Position numbers and translations under genes: made by a program. 64,000 bases of DNA from assembly GCA_904424815.1 (NCBI GenBank), contig CAJGBI010000001.1, positions 186,001 through 250,000 on the forward strand. Reading direction: 5' to 3'. A model generated the notes under the pieces. It worked only from the letters and a program-made list of their open reading frames with translations. It was not told the DNA's origin and did no database searches. How positions within the stretch are numbered: the stretch's first letter is position 1; every line of letters starts with the position of its first letter. Positions 25,185 to 34,801 of this stretch are shown here, in pieces. The stretch is from Puniceicoccaceae bacterium Marseille-Q1082. Its GTDB lineage: Bacteria; Verrucomicrobiota; Verrucomicrobiia; Opitutales; Intestinicryptomonadaceae.

Positions 25185-25967
25185 ATGGAAAGGCTCCGCA
25201 GGATTTCCGCAAGGCTGCGCATCGCGGCGTGCTATGCGATTTACGCGGCGGCAAACGTCCTGTTTATGGCGGCGGCGCTCGCGCTGTTGGCGGCGCGTTC
25301 TGCGGGAATAGAATCCGCGGGGTTGGCGGCGAACTCGTTTTTGCGCTTTTTGGTGCGTTTGCTCGCGTTCCGCATTTTTCCGTTGGTAGGGGGCTACGGC
25401 GTGGAGGCGGGCGGTCTTGAAAACGCGCCGCCAAAGCCGTCGGTTTACGTCTTCAACCACATATCGTATCTCGACCCGCTGTTCGCCCTGGCGATTGTCC
25501 CGAACGCGGCGGTCGTGGTTAAGGGCAAATACGACTCGGTGCTCGCGATATGGATTTTGACGCGCCTCTTTGACTTCGTATCGATCGGCGGAGGCTCGCG
25601 CGCGGATTTGGAGCAGGCGATGGAAAAGCTTTCGCGGGTTGTCGGGCTCGGGCGCAATATAGTGATATTCCCCGAGGGCACCCGAATGCCGGGCGGCCGC
25701 CTGGGGGATTTTAAAAGCATGGCTTTCAGATTGTCGCGCAGGTTCGGCATGGATGTCGTGCCCGGGGCGATAGTTTCGTCGGAACCCGTGTTTACGCGCG
25801 GCACTCCGCTGATTCCCGACAGGAACGGATTTCTCTTTTCCATAAGGCTGCTCGGGCCGCTGCATCCCGGGGACTTCGACTCCGCGGATTCGCTCTCCGC
25901 CGCGGCGTATCGCGCGATATCGCGGGCGTGCAAAGATATGCGCGCCTCATTCCCTAAAAAAACTTGA
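25185..25967 (+). CDS. plsC: 1-acyl-sn-glycerol-3-phosphate acyltransferase
   Basis: A 260-residue membrane-associated acyltransferase that would turn lysophosphatidate into phosphatidate. Motif I is VFNHISYLDPLFA (H-x4-D, about residues 90-95), motif III is IVIFPEGTRMPGG (about residue 165). An N-terminal membrane helix (IYAAANVLFMAAALALLAA) precedes the catalytic domain. The ATG at 25185 is preceded by a strong GGGGGAGGGAAG and begins just past the TVP38 stop; a longer upstream reading has no support. The gene ends 32 bp before fabZ. Confidence 0.9.
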   Translation: MERLRRISARLRIAACYAIYAAANVLFMAAALALLAARSAGIESAGLAANSFLRFLVRLLAFRIFPLVGGYGVEAGGLENAPPKPSVYVFNHISYLDPLFALAIVPNAAVVVKGKYDSVLAIWILTRLFDFVSIGGGSRADLEQAMEKLSRVVGLGRNIVIFPEGTRMPGGRLGDFKSMAFRLSRRFGMDVVPGAIVSSEPVFTRGTPLIPDRNGFLFSIRLLGPLHPGDFDSADSLSAAAYRAISRACKDMRASFPKKT

Positions 25968-25999
25968 ACGCGCGCTTTGGAATCTGGTAGGGTGGGGAA

Positions 26000-26455
26000 A
26001 TGGTATTGGAAAAGTCCGACATAATCGCGTATCTTCCGCAGCGCGACCCGTTTTTGATGGTCGACAGGGTGGAGGAATTCGACTCCGCAAAGGGGATAGC
26101 CGCCGAGCTCGATTTGCCTGAAAGCCTGCCGTTTTTCAGGGGGCACTTTCCGTCGATGCCGGTTATGCCTGGCGTGATGATCGCCGAGGCGCTCGCGCAG
26201 ACATGCGGGCTTTACATAGCGCTGGCGGCGCGCGAGCGGCGGGAGGAATATCAGAAGGGGCGCATATTTTTTCTGGCGGCCGCAAATTTGAAATTCAAGT
26301 CCGTGGTGAGGGCGGGCGAGACGCTTGCGATGCGCGCGTCTTTCGCGCGCGAGTACGGGGGGCTTTACAGCTTTTCGGCGGAGGCATGCGGCAAAAAGGG
26401 CGTGGCGGCGTCGGGGACTATCGTGCTCGCCTCGGGCGAAAACGTGAAGTTGTGA
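26000..26455 (+). CDS. fabZ: FabZ-like 3-hydroxyacyl-ACP dehydratase
   Basis: A 151-residue hot-dog-fold dehydratase. YLPQRDPFLMVDRVEEF and FFRGHFPSMPVMPGVMIAEALAQ carry the catalytic His and Glu of the FabZ family; AAANLKFKSVVRAGETL is the usual following strand. It makes trans-2-enoyl-ACP in fatty-acid synthesis, though the setting (TVP38, plsC, flavoprotein/SCP2) leaves room for a specialised lipid. GGTGGGG precedes the ATG. Its TGA overlaps the GTG of the next gene. Confidence 0.92.
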   Translation: MVLEKSDIIAYLPQRDPFLMVDRVEEFDSAKGIAAELDLPESLPFFRGHFPSMPVMPGVMIAEALAQTCGLYIALAARERREEYQKGRIFFLAAANLKFKSVVRAGETLAMRASFAREYGGLYSFSAEACGKKGVAASGTIVLASGENVKL

Positions 26456-27543
26456 AGGCGTTGTTTGTCAGGGCAGCCCCCCGTCCGAACGGAGTGACTT
26501 CGCTCGTGGGAGACCTTTTTTTGCGCGGAATGCGCAGGGGAGGCGCCGAAATCCTCGACTTCGACATGTCCGCGAAAAATGTGGCGGATTGCCGCGGGTG
26601 CTTCGCATGCAGCGCGGGTTTCGGAAGGCGCGGCGTTTGCGCGATACGCGACGACATGGCTGAGGCGCTCGATTTTCTCGACGGGGCCGACGCGCTCGTG
26701 TGCCTTACGCCGGTCTACTTTTATTCGATGAGCGCGCAGATGAAGCGGTTCTTCGACAGGTGTTTTCCCTTTGTCAGGGGGTACCGCTTCGACCCCGAAA
26801 GCGGGAGGATGCTGAACGAGACGGGATTTTTGAAGAAGCGCAAAAAGTTCGTCGCAATAAGCGTGGCCTCTGGGCGGCTCGACGACGTTTTCGACGCCCT
26901 TTCCCGCACTTACCGCATGGTGGCTGACGCGATGGGTTTCGAGTTCGCCGCCGACATCGCGCGCGGGGAGTCGGCATACTTTGCCATGCGCGAGCTCGGC
27001 AGCGTGCGGGTGCGCAGGGTGCTTTCGGCGTTCGAGGCTTCCGGCGAGATTTTCGCGCGCGCCGGCAAAATCCCGGCCGACAGGTTGGAGGCTATGCGCA
27101 TGCCTTTAAGCCGCGGAAGGGAGTCGTTCGCAAAAAACGCGCGCGTGTTTTGGCAGCTGCGCCGCAACGGGACCCCCTTCGAGAGCTTTTCCATGGTTTC
27201 CGACCCCCGCATACTCCTGCGCGAGATGTGCGCGACCCTCGACCCGTCGCGCGCGCCGGAGAGGGCGGACTTCAAGTTCGTTTTCCCCGACAAGGGCTGG
27301 GCGTGCCTTGTGAGCGTGAGGAGCGGGGAATGTTCTTTTGTAGAATCAGCGGACGCCGGAGCCCGCGCGGACGTCGCGGTTACGGCGGATTCGGAGGACT
27401 GGGCGGGGGTGATGGCGGCCCGCCGCGACGTCTCCGCGCTGATGCGGGCGGGGCGGCTGAAAGTCGAGGGAGACTTGTCCCTGTTTGCCGCTATGAAGAA
27501 AATTTTCGGCCTCGGCGGGGACAGGCGCGTGGGGGGCGTATGA
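26452..27543 (+). CDS. Flavodoxin-like NADPH-dependent FMN reductase fused to an SCP2-type domain
   Basis: A 363-residue two-domain protein. Residues 1 to about 190 form a flavodoxin-like iron-sulfur/FMN reductase: KALFVRAAPRPNGVTS (FMN phosphate loop), FDMSAKNVADCRGCFACSAGFGRRG with the C-x2-C-x2-C-type cysteines, and LVCLTPVYFYSMSAQMKRFFDR. Residues about 270-360 look like an SCP2 sterol/lipid-carrier domain (KFVFPDKGWACLVSVRSGE ... LMRAGRLKVEGDLSLFAAMKKIF). The start is GTG at 26452, overlapping fabZ. Such a fusion would fit a redox step on a hydrophobic carrier or lipid; this is inference. It ends in an ATGA overlap with the acetyltransferase. Confidence 0.75.
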   Translation: MKALFVRAAPRPNGVTSLVGDLFLRGMRRGGAEILDFDMSAKNVADCRGCFACSAGFGRRGVCAIRDDMAEALDFLDGADALVCLTPVYFYSMSAQMKRFFDRCFPFVRGYRFDPESGRMLNETGFLKKRKKFVAISVASGRLDDVFDALSRTYRMVADAMGFEFAADIARGESAYFAMRELGSVRVRRVLSAFEASGEIFARAGKIPADRLEAMRMPLSRGRESFAKNARVFWQLRRNGTPFESFSMVSDPRILLREMCATLDPSRAPERADFKFVFPDKGWACLVSVRSGECSFVESADAGARADVAVTADSEDWAGVMAARRDVSALMRAGRLKVEGDLSLFAAMKKIFGLGGDRRVGGV

Positions 27544-28093
27544 CGGAGCTCGAAAAAATGCTTTCGGGGTTTCCCTACCGCCCCTCCGATCCGGAGCTTT
27601 CAGCAATGCGCCTGCGGTGCAGGGAGATTTTGCGAGAGTACAATTCCTCTTCCGCGGCGGATTCCGAAACGCGCAAAAGGCTTCTCGAAGCCCTGTTTGG
27701 CGGCCTTCCGGAAAACCTTGTCGTCGAGCCGGCTTTTAGATGCGATTACGGCGCGAACATAGAATTTGGCAAAAATGTTTTCGTCAATTTCAACTGCGTG
27801 GTTCTCGATTGCGCAAAGGTGAAAATCGGCGACAACGCTTTCATCGGGCCGAACGTCCAAATTTATACGGCGACCCACCCGCTGGACGTTGCCGCCAGAA
27901 ATTCCGGCGCTGAATCCGCGCTGCCCGTCGAAATCGGCGGGGATTGCTGGATTGGCGGTTCCGCCGTGCTTCTGCCCGGCGTGAAAATCGGCTCCGGATG
28001 CGTTATAGCGGCGGGGCTGTCGTGGCGAAAGACATTCCCCCAAATTCGCTTGCGGCCGGCAATCCGGCGCGGGTCAAGCGGAGCTTAAAATAA
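27540..28093 (+). pseudogene. Maltose/galactoside-type O-acetyltransferase with a C-terminal frameshift
   Basis: A left-handed beta-helix acetyltransferase of the Maa/LacA/NodL family: ELEKMLSGFPYRPSDPELSAMR (Mac N-terminal domain), GANIEFGKNVFVNFNCVVLD, GPNVQIYTATHPLD with the catalytic histidine, and GDCWIGGSAVLLPGVKIGSG. After IAAG the frame as written runs to a stop at 28088 with an unrelated tail. Adding one G to the four-G run at 28013-28016 restores AVVAKDIPPNSLAAGNPARV and a stop at 28093, the expected family ending. So the last about 25 residues are scrambled by a one-base loss, real or a sequencing error. The active-site part is intact. Last gene of the operon, overlapping the flavoprotein gene by 4 bp. 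Confidence 0.85.
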
Positions 28094-28473
28094 GCTTTTT
28101 TCTCATAACTCCGCAATAGTATTTTCTTCTGATTGGGCATTGGGATAATTTTCCGGCGACGGCCGCGGCATTCTTCGGCGTTGGTTGGCAGAGCTTGCGG
28201 GTTGGCGCGGATTAATGGAGGTAGAATGGGATTGCCGACATAGTTTTTGCACAGGGTTTGCGGAATATTCCAAAGGGCGCGCGCAGATTTTGCGCTGTAA
28301 AAATTACCCTCCCCCAAAAAAACTCTTTCGGAACCTGCCGCGGCTGCAAGCCGGCATGGGGCACCGCGACCTCGCCCTCCTGCGCTCCGTCAACATGCGC
28401 GGCACTTATTTATCCGGCGCATTCGCGTTTTTTGAATTAAAACGGGGTGGTTATTTAATATCGTTTATAAATC
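28094..28473. other. Intergenic stretch without supported gene
   Basis: About 380 bp between the acetyltransferase and the terminator of the acidic-protein gene. No open frame with protein-like content and no recognisable SRP, tmRNA, 6S or RNase P core was found. An RNA gene cannot be ruled out. Confidence 0.5.
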
Positions 28474-28512
28474 AAAACGCCCGTTCGGGGATTTTCCGGA
28501 ACGGGCGTTTTT
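28474..28512. terminator. Bidirectional intrinsic terminator
   Basis: Perfect 13-bp arms AAAACGCCCGTTC / GAACGGGCGTTTT (28474-28486 and 28499-28511). It ends the acidic-protein gene (minus) and could also stop read-through from the lipid operon. Confidence 0.75.
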
Positions 28513-28542
28513 GGGGTTTTGATTGTTCGGGCAAACCGCGCG

Positions 28543-29301
28543 CTAATAACGGTCGTCATCGTCGTCGAGCGACCCAAGGTCGTCGTCGCGCGTGCGGTAG
28601 TCTTCGTAGTCGTCGTCCTCCTCGTCGTCATCGTCCCACTTCATCGTGTCGTCCTCTTCGAGGTCTTCGTCGTCTTCGTCGGGCAGGTCTTCTATCTCGT
28701 CGTATGTCTCTTCGTCTCCCGATTTGCGCTTTTCGTCTTCCTCGTCGTCGTCCTCTTCGAGCGAGTACCCCTCGGGGACGTATTCGAGAATGTCCATAAC
28801 TTCGTGGAAGGCGTGCATTGCTCGGCCCTCCATGTAGTCGTTGGAATAGTTTTCGCGTATTTCCTCTTCGAGGTCGTCTATTGCGACATCCTTTTCAAAA
28901 TGGAAGGTGTCGTTGAGCATCTTGACCTGTATGCGCGTGATGTGGTCGAGAAATTCGGCGTAGGGCGAGCGTTCGTCGTCGAGCGTGTCGGGCAGCAGAA
29001 AGAGCTGCTGGTCGTCGGCGTCGTAGGGCGAGTCGGTGGTGCGGACGAGCCTGACTTCGTTCTTGGCGGTTTTCTTGTCTATCGAAAACGGTATGAAAGC
29101 CTTTTCCACTATGGATTCGTCGAGGCCGTAGTCTTTGAGGCCGTCGAGCGTTTCGAGCATGTGGGCGGCCTGGCGCGGGTCTATCACGCTAAGCCCGTCT
29201 ATGTCCCAGTTCACCTTGTCGCTCGTCTCGCAGACCCACCAGTTGAGGTCTTTTCCGAGGCGCACTTTGCACCAGTTGAGTTTGGGGGAAATTTTTGCCA
29301 T
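28543..29301 (-). CDS. Protein with a highly acidic C-terminal tail, unknown function
   Basis: A 252-residue soluble protein with no signal peptide. Residues 1 to about 175 look folded (KLNWCKVRLGKDLNWWVCETSD, IDPRQAAHMLETLDGLKDYG, FLDHITRIQVKMLNDTFHF). From about residue 182 the chain is mostly Asp and Glu (SLEEDDDEEDEKRKSG, KWDDDDEEDDDYEDY, ending SLDDDDDRY), reminiscent of acidic tails that bind basic proteins or act as nucleic-acid mimics. I do not recognise a family. It lies 42 bp after lnt on the same strand, so it may be the tail of the secA-lnt transcript. Codon use matches neighbours. Confidence 0.75.
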   Translation of the reverse strand: MAKISPKLNWCKVRLGKDLNWWVCETSDKVNWDIDGLSVIDPRQAAHMLETLDGLKDYGLDESIVEKAFIPFSIDKKTAKNEVRLVRTTDSPYDADDQQLFLLPDTLDDERSPYAEFLDHITRIQVKMLNDTFHFEKDVAIDDLEEEIRENYSNDYMEGRAMHAFHEVMDILEYVPEGYSLEEDDDEEDEKRKSGDEETYDEIEDLPDEDDEDLEEDDTMKWDDDDEEDDDYEDYRTRDDDLGSLDDDDDRY

Positions 29302-29343
29302 ATCTTCTTTTGGCAGGGGAATATTTCAGTTTGCCGCTCGACT

Positions 29344-31242
29344 TCAAGCTTTTTTTGGGGCGTCCGGATTTTTCCGGAAACCGCCCGCGAGCGCCGGCGC
29401 GCACGACAGGCAGAAAACCGCCGCGCACGCGCCGGCAAACCAGTCGCCGTATTCCACGTACAGCGTCCGCTTGCCGTCGAAATTTTTATAGAACACTACG
29501 TCCGAATACCCCGCGCCGCGGAAGTATATGGAACCCGAGTCGTCGAGCATGGGCGACGGGCGTTTGGGGCGGAGCGTCCGGCCGTCAACGGGCCGCCCGC
29601 TTTCGTCGGACACGTCCATTGCGGGGGCGGGGGAGGGTGTTGAGGCGTCCCAGACCTTGCCGCCGGAGTCCCTCAAAACGAAGGACGGGCGCATTCTCCC
29701 GTATTGGTCGAACACAGCGCTGAGGCCGTTGTTGGATGAGCGCAAAAGCGGCCTGCGCGTCGCCGCCGCCTGCAGGGCCGAGTGCGCCGCGTGCTGCCAG
29801 GCTCCGCCCTCGCGCCCGTACCATGAGTCGTTGGTACAGACGAAGAGAATGTCCGCGCCGTTGAGAGCCATATCGCGCCCAAGCTGCGGGAATATGTCCT
29901 CGTAGCATATCATGGGGCCGATTTTGTAGTCCTTGCCCGCGATGCGCGCGGAAATCGGGGCTTCGGACTCGCCGCGCGCCATGTCGCCTACCGGGACGAC
30001 CTTCCCGATGGGCGACGCCCATTTGGGGACGTATTCGCCGAAGGGGACGAGTTTGCGCTTGCCGTAAAATTCCTCCGAGAGCCCCGTTTCGGGCGATACG
30101 AAAAACGCCCCGTTTTGCGCCTTTTGGGAATCCTCAAAATACGCCATGTTGCCCATCAGTATCGGAAGGCCGGTCGATTTCGACAGCCTTTCTATCCATT
30201 CGCGCATCGGCGGGCAGCCTATTACCGGCCAGCGCGGAGGGGTTGCCGCCTCCGGCCATAGGGCGACGTCGGCGCGCGCGGATTTTAGGCCTGCCGTCAG
30301 CCTGGAAATCACGCGCATGTTGTCTTCGGCGAGGGCGTCGTCCCACTTCAAAATTCCGGCGAAGTCGGTCTGCACCATGCCGGCGCGGAACGCGGGGATT
30401 TCGTTTGCGCGCGAGGGCAGGTTTTTGACGTATACGAAAAGCCCCGCCATTACGAAGAGTATAGCCGCGTATATTTCGGGGCAAAATCTTCCGAACGGCG
30501 GGCGCGTTGAAAAATTGTCGGATATCCTGAACTTTTGCCGCGCGTAGAGCCGCCATATGTATTCCGCCGCGGCGAGGTTGAAGAATATGACGATGAACGA
30601 CACCATCCACACCCCGCCGAACTCCGCCGTCTGGATCGCCGCGGGCCTGCGCCACTGCGAATGCGCGAGCAGCAGCCACGGAAACCCCGTAAACAGATGC
30701 GCCCTCAGCCATTCGAGGCACACCCACGCGCCCGCAATGCCCCCGTATCGCAGCAGCCTTTTTGCGGGGTCGTCGCGCAGGGCGGGCAGGAGCCTTGGCA
30801 GCAGCGCGAACCACGGCCACACGAATAATCCAGATATTATGAGCGGCAAAAGCAGCGCGGCCGCCCAGCCCGCCGGCGGGTATACGTGCCTGAGCCACGC
30901 GAGAGTCGCCGCCCACGCCGCGTATGAGAACGCGAATGTGGATATTAGCCACAGCGCGCGCGCGCGCGGCTCCGCCTTGAAGGGGGCGCGCCCGCCCTCC
31001 CCGCCGTCCGGGATTTCGAGGAAGTCCGGCCCTGAGCGCCTCCTGCGCCGAACCGCCTGTTCGGGAGGCTTTGGCGCTGGAATTTCGGAAAACAGCGAGC
31101 GCGCCGCGAGAATCGCAGGAACCGCGAACACGTATGCGCATTCGGCGATTCCCCACGGTTCGAACGATGTTGCGTAGAGGAAAAAAGAAAACGCCACAGC
31201 CGCGAGGCGCGCGGCGTTTTTTATTTTGGCTTCCCCTACCAT
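29344..31242 (-). CDS. lnt: Apolipoprotein N-acyltransferase
   Basis: A 632-residue inner-membrane enzyme that adds the third acyl chain to lipoproteins. The N-terminal half has multiple membrane segments; the C-terminal half is a carbon-nitrogen hydrolase domain with Glu in [13 protein letters not shown], Lys in [17 protein letters not shown] and Cys in [15 protein letters not shown], the expected triad. Longer than E. coli Lnt (512): a basic loop near residues 55-95 ([16 protein letters not shown]) and an insertion in the late hydrolase domain. A final hydrophobic segment ([14 protein letters not shown]) is present. The ATG at 31242 overlaps the secA stop, so the two are coupled. Confidence 0.93.
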   Translation of the reverse strand: MVGEAKIKNAARLAAVAFSFFLYATSFEPWGIAECAYVFAVPAILAARSLFSEIPAPKPPEQAVRRRRRSGPDFLEIPDGGEGGRAPFKAEPRARALWLISTFAFSYAAWAATLAWLRHVYPPAGWAAALLLPLIISGLFVWPWFALLPRLLPALRDDPAKRLLRYGGIAGAWVCLEWLRAHLFTGFPWLLLAHSQWRRPAAIQTAEFGGVWMVSFIVIFFNLAAAEYIWRLYARQKFRISDNFSTRPPFGRFCPEIYAAILFVMAGLFVYVKNLPSRANEIPAFRAGMVQTDFAGILKWDDALAEDNMRVISRLTAGLKSARADVALWPEAATPPRWPVIGCPPMREWIERLSKSTGLPILMGNMAYFEDSQKAQNGAFFVSPETGLSEEFYGKRKLVPFGEYVPKWASPIGKVVPVGDMARGESEAPISARIAGKDYKIGPMICYEDIFPQLGRDMALNGADILFVCTNDSWYGREGGAWQHAAHSALQAAATRRPLLRSSNNGLSAVFDQYGRMRPSFVLRDSGGKVWDASTPSPAPAMDVSDESGRPVDGRTLRPKRPSPMLDDSGSIYFRGAGYSDVVFYKNFDGKRTLYVEYGDWFAGACAAVFCLSCAPALAGGFRKNPDAPKKA

Positions 31243-34238
31243 TTAACCAGCCGCCAGCCCTCGTTGCGGATGAGGGGCTCGGCCTTTTTGAACTTCATTT
31301 CGACCTCTTCGCCGTTTTTGGCTATCACGACCGTGTCGTTTCTGCCGATTTTGGGAAGCTCGATTTTGCGCTCGATGTTGGGCAGCTTTATCTCCCTTCT
31401 GGGCTCGCCGTCGGCGGGCTTGTGCGGCGCCGATGGCGCTTCCGACCGATCCGCCGAAGCCGCGGCCTCGGCGCGGTCGCTGAACTTGCGCTGCATTTTT
31501 TCTATCATCGCCTGCAAGACTTCAAGGCTCGACGCGCTGCGGAAGAGCCCGAGGCACACGTCGTTTCTGATCTTCGACATCAGCGATTCAAAATATTTGA
31601 ACGCCTCGCTCTTGTATTCGTTGAGCGGGTCTTTCTGCCCGTATCCGCGCAGGCCTATGCTGCGGCGCAAATCCTCCATCTCGGTGAGGTGGTCCTGCCA
31701 GTTTTTGTCGAGCGCGCGCAGAAGCACGAACCTCTCTATGGCTTTCAGCGCGGCGGGGTCTTCGACCTCCTCGCGGATTTTGTAGACGGCCTCGATTTCT
31801 CCGACTATGGTTTCCCGCATTTCGTCGGCGGATTTGCCCTTGAGCTGCTCGGGTATGAGGGCTATCGGGAAGCGGCTCGTCACCCAGCTGCACAGCGCCT
31901 GGTAGTCGGCCTCCTGGGCGGATTCCGGCGCCGGAATTGCCGAGGCTATGCGCTCGTCAAGCTCGTCCTTTATGAAGTCGAATAGCATCGGGCGCACGTC
32001 GGCGTCGGAGAGGGACTCGTTGCGCAGTCCGTAGATTATTTCGCGCTGCTTGTTGAGGACGTCGTCGAATTGCAGCATTCTCTTGCGGCTGGAATAGTGC
32101 TGGTTTTCGATGGTCTTTTGCGCGCGCTCTATCGAGCGGTTGAGAAGCGGGTGGTCGAGCGGAACCCCCTCTTGGAAGGTCTTGTTGAGGATTTTTGCCA
32201 TCGGGCTGTTGCCGAATATGCGCATGAGGTCGTCTTCGAGCGAAATGAGGAATTTGGAGACGCCCCTGTCGCCCTGGCGTGCGCAGCGCCCGCGCAGCTG
32301 CCTGTCTATGCGGCGCGATTCGTGGCGCTCGGTGCCGAGCACGTAGAGCCCGCCGAGCTCCTCGACGCCCTCGCCGAGCTTGATGTCCGTTCCGCGCCCC
32401 GCCATGTTGGTGGCGATTGTGACCACCCCCTTTTCGCCCGCGTGGGCGATGATGTCGGCCTCCTGCTCGTGGAGCTTGGCGTTTAGGACGGTGTGGGGGA
32501 TTTTGTAGCGGTCGAGCATTCTGCTGAGGACCTCGCTCGCCTCGACGGACGCCGTGCCTACGAGCACCGGCTGCCCGCGCTCGTGCGAGGCCTTGATTTC
32601 CTCGATTGCCGCCTTGTACTTTTCGCGGCGCGTCTTGTATATGACGTCGTTTTTGTCGATTCTGCGGCAGGGCTTGTTCGTGGGAATCGCCATGACGTTG
32701 AGCCCGTAGATGTCGTGGAATTCCTGCGCCTCCGTCTCGGCGGTGCCGGTCATGCCCGCGAGCTTTTCATACAGGCGGAAATAGTTTTGGATGGTAATGG
32801 TGGCGTAGGTTTTGGTCTCCTTTTCTATGGCGACGTTCTCCTTTGCCTCGACCGCCTGGTGCAGCCCCTCGCTCCACCGCCTGCCGTACATTATGCGCCC
32901 CGTGTTCGGGTCGACTATGTGCACCTTGCCGCCCTGCACGACATATTCTATGTCCTTTTCGTATATCGAGTACGCGCGCAGCAGCTGGCTGATGCAGTGG
33001 ATATCCTCGGAAAGGGCGATGAATTTGTCTTCCGCTTTCAGTTTTGCCTCCTGCTTTTCCTGCGCGGACATCGACTTGTCGGAGTCGATTTCAACAAATA
33101 TTGTCGGCAGGTCGGGCAGCACGAAAGCGTCGGGATTTTCGGGGTGAACGGCGTTGCGCCCTTTTTCGGTGAGGTCGCTTGTCAGCTGCTTTTCGTCTAT
33201 TACGTAATACAGCTCCTCCTTGCGGCGGAAGCGCTCCTCCTTGCGGAAGTCGGCGGCCATTTCCATGTCGATTTTATCGAGCTTGCGGCGTATGTCGCCG
33301 TGCTCCATAAGCTGCCGCAAAATCCTGTTTTTGGGGGCGCCCATTTTGACCTGCCAGAGCTTTATGATGTCCTCTTCCGAGAGTTCCTTGCCCTCCTTTA
33401 CCAGCGCGAGAACCCCGTTGGCGAGCTTGTTGCAGAGCTGCGTCTGGAGCTTTACAACGCGCTCTATGTGCGGCTTGAGCGCCATGAACGGCGGTTCGCG
33501 GTCTTCGTCCACGGGGCCGGAGATTATCAGCGGCGTGCGCGCCTCGTCGATGAGGATCGAGTCCACTTCGTCTACTATGCAGAAATAGTGCCCGCGCTGC
33601 ACCTGGGCGGCGGCGGAAGTCGCCATGCCGTTGTCGCGCAGGTAGTCGAAGCCGAATTCGCTCGCCGTGCCGTAGGTGATGTCCGCCTTGTAGGCCTCGG
33701 CCTTTTCCGCCATGTCCTGCATATTGTAAATCCACGACACCGACACCCCGAGGAAATTGTACAGGTACCCCATCCATTCGGAGTCGCGCTTGGCGAGGTA
33801 TTCGTTGACGGTCACGAGGTGGCAGCCCCTGCCGGTTATGGCGTTGAGGTAGAGCGGCAGGGTGGAGACGAGCGTTTTGCCTTCGCCCGTCGCCATTTCG
33901 GCGATCATGTTTTGGTGGAGAGCGATGCCGCCTATCAGCTGGACGTCGTAGTGGACCATCTCCCACTTGATTTCGTGCCCGCAGACGGTGACGGTTTTCC
34001 CGCAGAGGCGGCGCGCGGCGTTTTTGACCGCGGCGAAGGCCTCCGGCAGCATGGAGTCGAGCGATTCGCCCTTGGCGTATCTGGCGCGGAACTCGTCGGT
34101 TTTTGCGCGGAGCTGCTCGTCGGTGAGCGACTGGTACTGCTCCTCTATTTTGTTGATTTTTGCGACTATCGGGCGGGCCTTTTTATAGAAGCGCTTGTAG
34201 TGGCTGCCCGCGAAAAGTTTCAGAATTTTTGCTATCAT
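31236..34238 (-). CDS. secA: Preprotein translocase ATPase SecA
   Basis: A 1000-residue motor that drives proteins through SecYEG. Walker A in [40 protein letters not shown] (Walker B), [18 protein letters not shown] and [20 protein letters not shown] are all intact, as is the scaffold/wing region. The C-terminus is unusual: it ends [18 protein letters not shown] with no CxCxSGx8CH/C zinc tail that normally contacts SecB and lipids. The ATG at 34238 ([11 protein letters not shown]) is preferred over a TTG nine codons upstream. The stop overlaps the lnt start. Confidence 0.97.
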   Translation of the reverse strand: MIAKILKLFAGSHYKRFYKKARPIVAKINKIEEQYQSLTDEQLRAKTDEFRARYAKGESLDSMLPEAFAAVKNAARRLCGKTVTVCGHEIKWEMVHYDVQLIGGIALHQNMIAEMATGEGKTLVSTLPLYLNAITGRGCHLVTVNEYLAKRDSEWMGYLYNFLGVSVSWIYNMQDMAEKAEAYKADITYGTASEFGFDYLRDNGMATSAAAQVQRGHYFCIVDEVDSILIDEARTPLIISGPVDEDREPPFMALKPHIERVVKLQTQLCNKLANGVLALVKEGKELSEEDIIKLWQVKMGAPKNRILRQLMEHGDIRRKLDKIDMEMAADFRKEERFRRKEELYYVIDEKQLTSDLTEKGRNAVHPENPDAFVLPDLPTIFVEIDSDKSMSAQEKQEAKLKAEDKFIALSEDIHCISQLLRAYSIYEKDIEYVVQGGKVHIVDPNTGRIMYGRRWSEGLHQAVEAKENVAIEKETKTYATITIQNYFRLYEKLAGMTGTAETEAQEFHDIYGLNVMAIPTNKPCRRIDKNDVIYKTRREKYKAAIEEIKASHERGQPVLVGTASVEASEVLSRMLDRYKIPHTVLNAKLHEQEADIIAHAGEKGVVTIATNMAGRGTDIKLGEGVEELGGLYVLGTERHESRRIDRQLRGRCARQGDRGVSKFLISLEDDLMRIFGNSPMAKILNKTFQEGVPLDHPLLNRSIERAQKTIENQHYSSRKRMLQFDDVLNKQREIIYGLRNESLSDADVRPMLFDFIKDELDERIASAIPAPESAQEADYQALCSWVTSRFPIALIPEQLKGKSADEMRETIVGEIEAVYKIREEVEDPAALKAIERFVLLRALDKNWQDHLTEMEDLRRSIGLRGYGQKDPLNEYKSEAFKYFESLMSKIRNDVCLGLFRSASSLEVLQAMIEKMQRKFSDRAEAAASADRSEAPSAPHKPADGEPRREIKLPNIERKIELPKIGRNDTVVIAKNGEEVEMKFKKAEPLIRNEGWRLVKW

Positions 34239-34351
34239 AGAGTCTTGCGCCGGTTTCGGCGCCAATGTGTTTTATTGCTGGACGCGGCCGCAACGGACGG
34301 TCGGAAAAGCGTGCGGCCGCGCGCCCTCCGCCGCCGGAGAATCCCTCCGGT

Positions 34352-34747
34352 TCATGCCGCGGACGGCGCCCTTATCGGGTTTGAACGCCAAAAAAATTGT
34401 GGGCTGGACGAAAAACTTTCAATCCGCCCGCGGACGGCGCCGCTGAAATCCGCCTTCGGGGCGCGCGGGCGCGGGAGGGGTTGGGCGCAGAAAAATTCGG
34501 TCTGCGCGGAATGCTGCGCCGCCTGCTTTTCGGATTTTGGCGCGCGCGCGATGCGCTCCTGGGGTCTGTTCTTGCGCGTATCCTCGGGGCGGGCGCAGGC
34601 GTCGGCGGCGCGCAGAACGCCCGGCAAAAAGGCGTCGTCGGAATACGCCCCCGGGCGTGTCTCGGACTTTTCCACCCCGCACAGGGCGTGCATGCACGCG
34701 ACCGCAAAGCCGAGCGCAACCGATACCCCGTGTGCAATTTTTGCCAT
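34352..34747 (-). CDS. Small hypothetical protein with possible signal peptide
   Basis: A 131-residue reading frame between lepB and secA. It begins MAKIAHGVSVALGFAVACMHALCG, which could be a signal or membrane segment, and continues as a basic, proline- and alanine-rich, low-complexity chain. Its codon choice (GCC, GAC, TCC, CGC) resembles real genes here, but other frames in this GC-rich stretch are also open. No family recognised. Low confidence; the alternative is a non-coding spacer of about 560 bp. Confidence 0.35.
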   Translation of the reverse strand: MAKIAHGVSVALGFAVACMHALCGVEKSETRPGAYSDDAFLPGVLRAADACARPEDTRKNRPQERIARAPKSEKQAAQHSAQTEFFCAQPLPRPRAPKADFSGAVRGRIESFSSSPQFFWRSNPIRAPSAA

Positions 34748-34801
34748 ATTCCGAAAAAGATACGCTTTTGGGCGGGCTTGCCAAGTTTTTATTTCCCGCC
34801 G

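Noticed and set aside
28181-28420. Small SRP RNA or tmRNA in the intergenic gap
   Set aside because: The conserved SRP core (GGAAGG/AGCAG) and tmRNA ends were not found.
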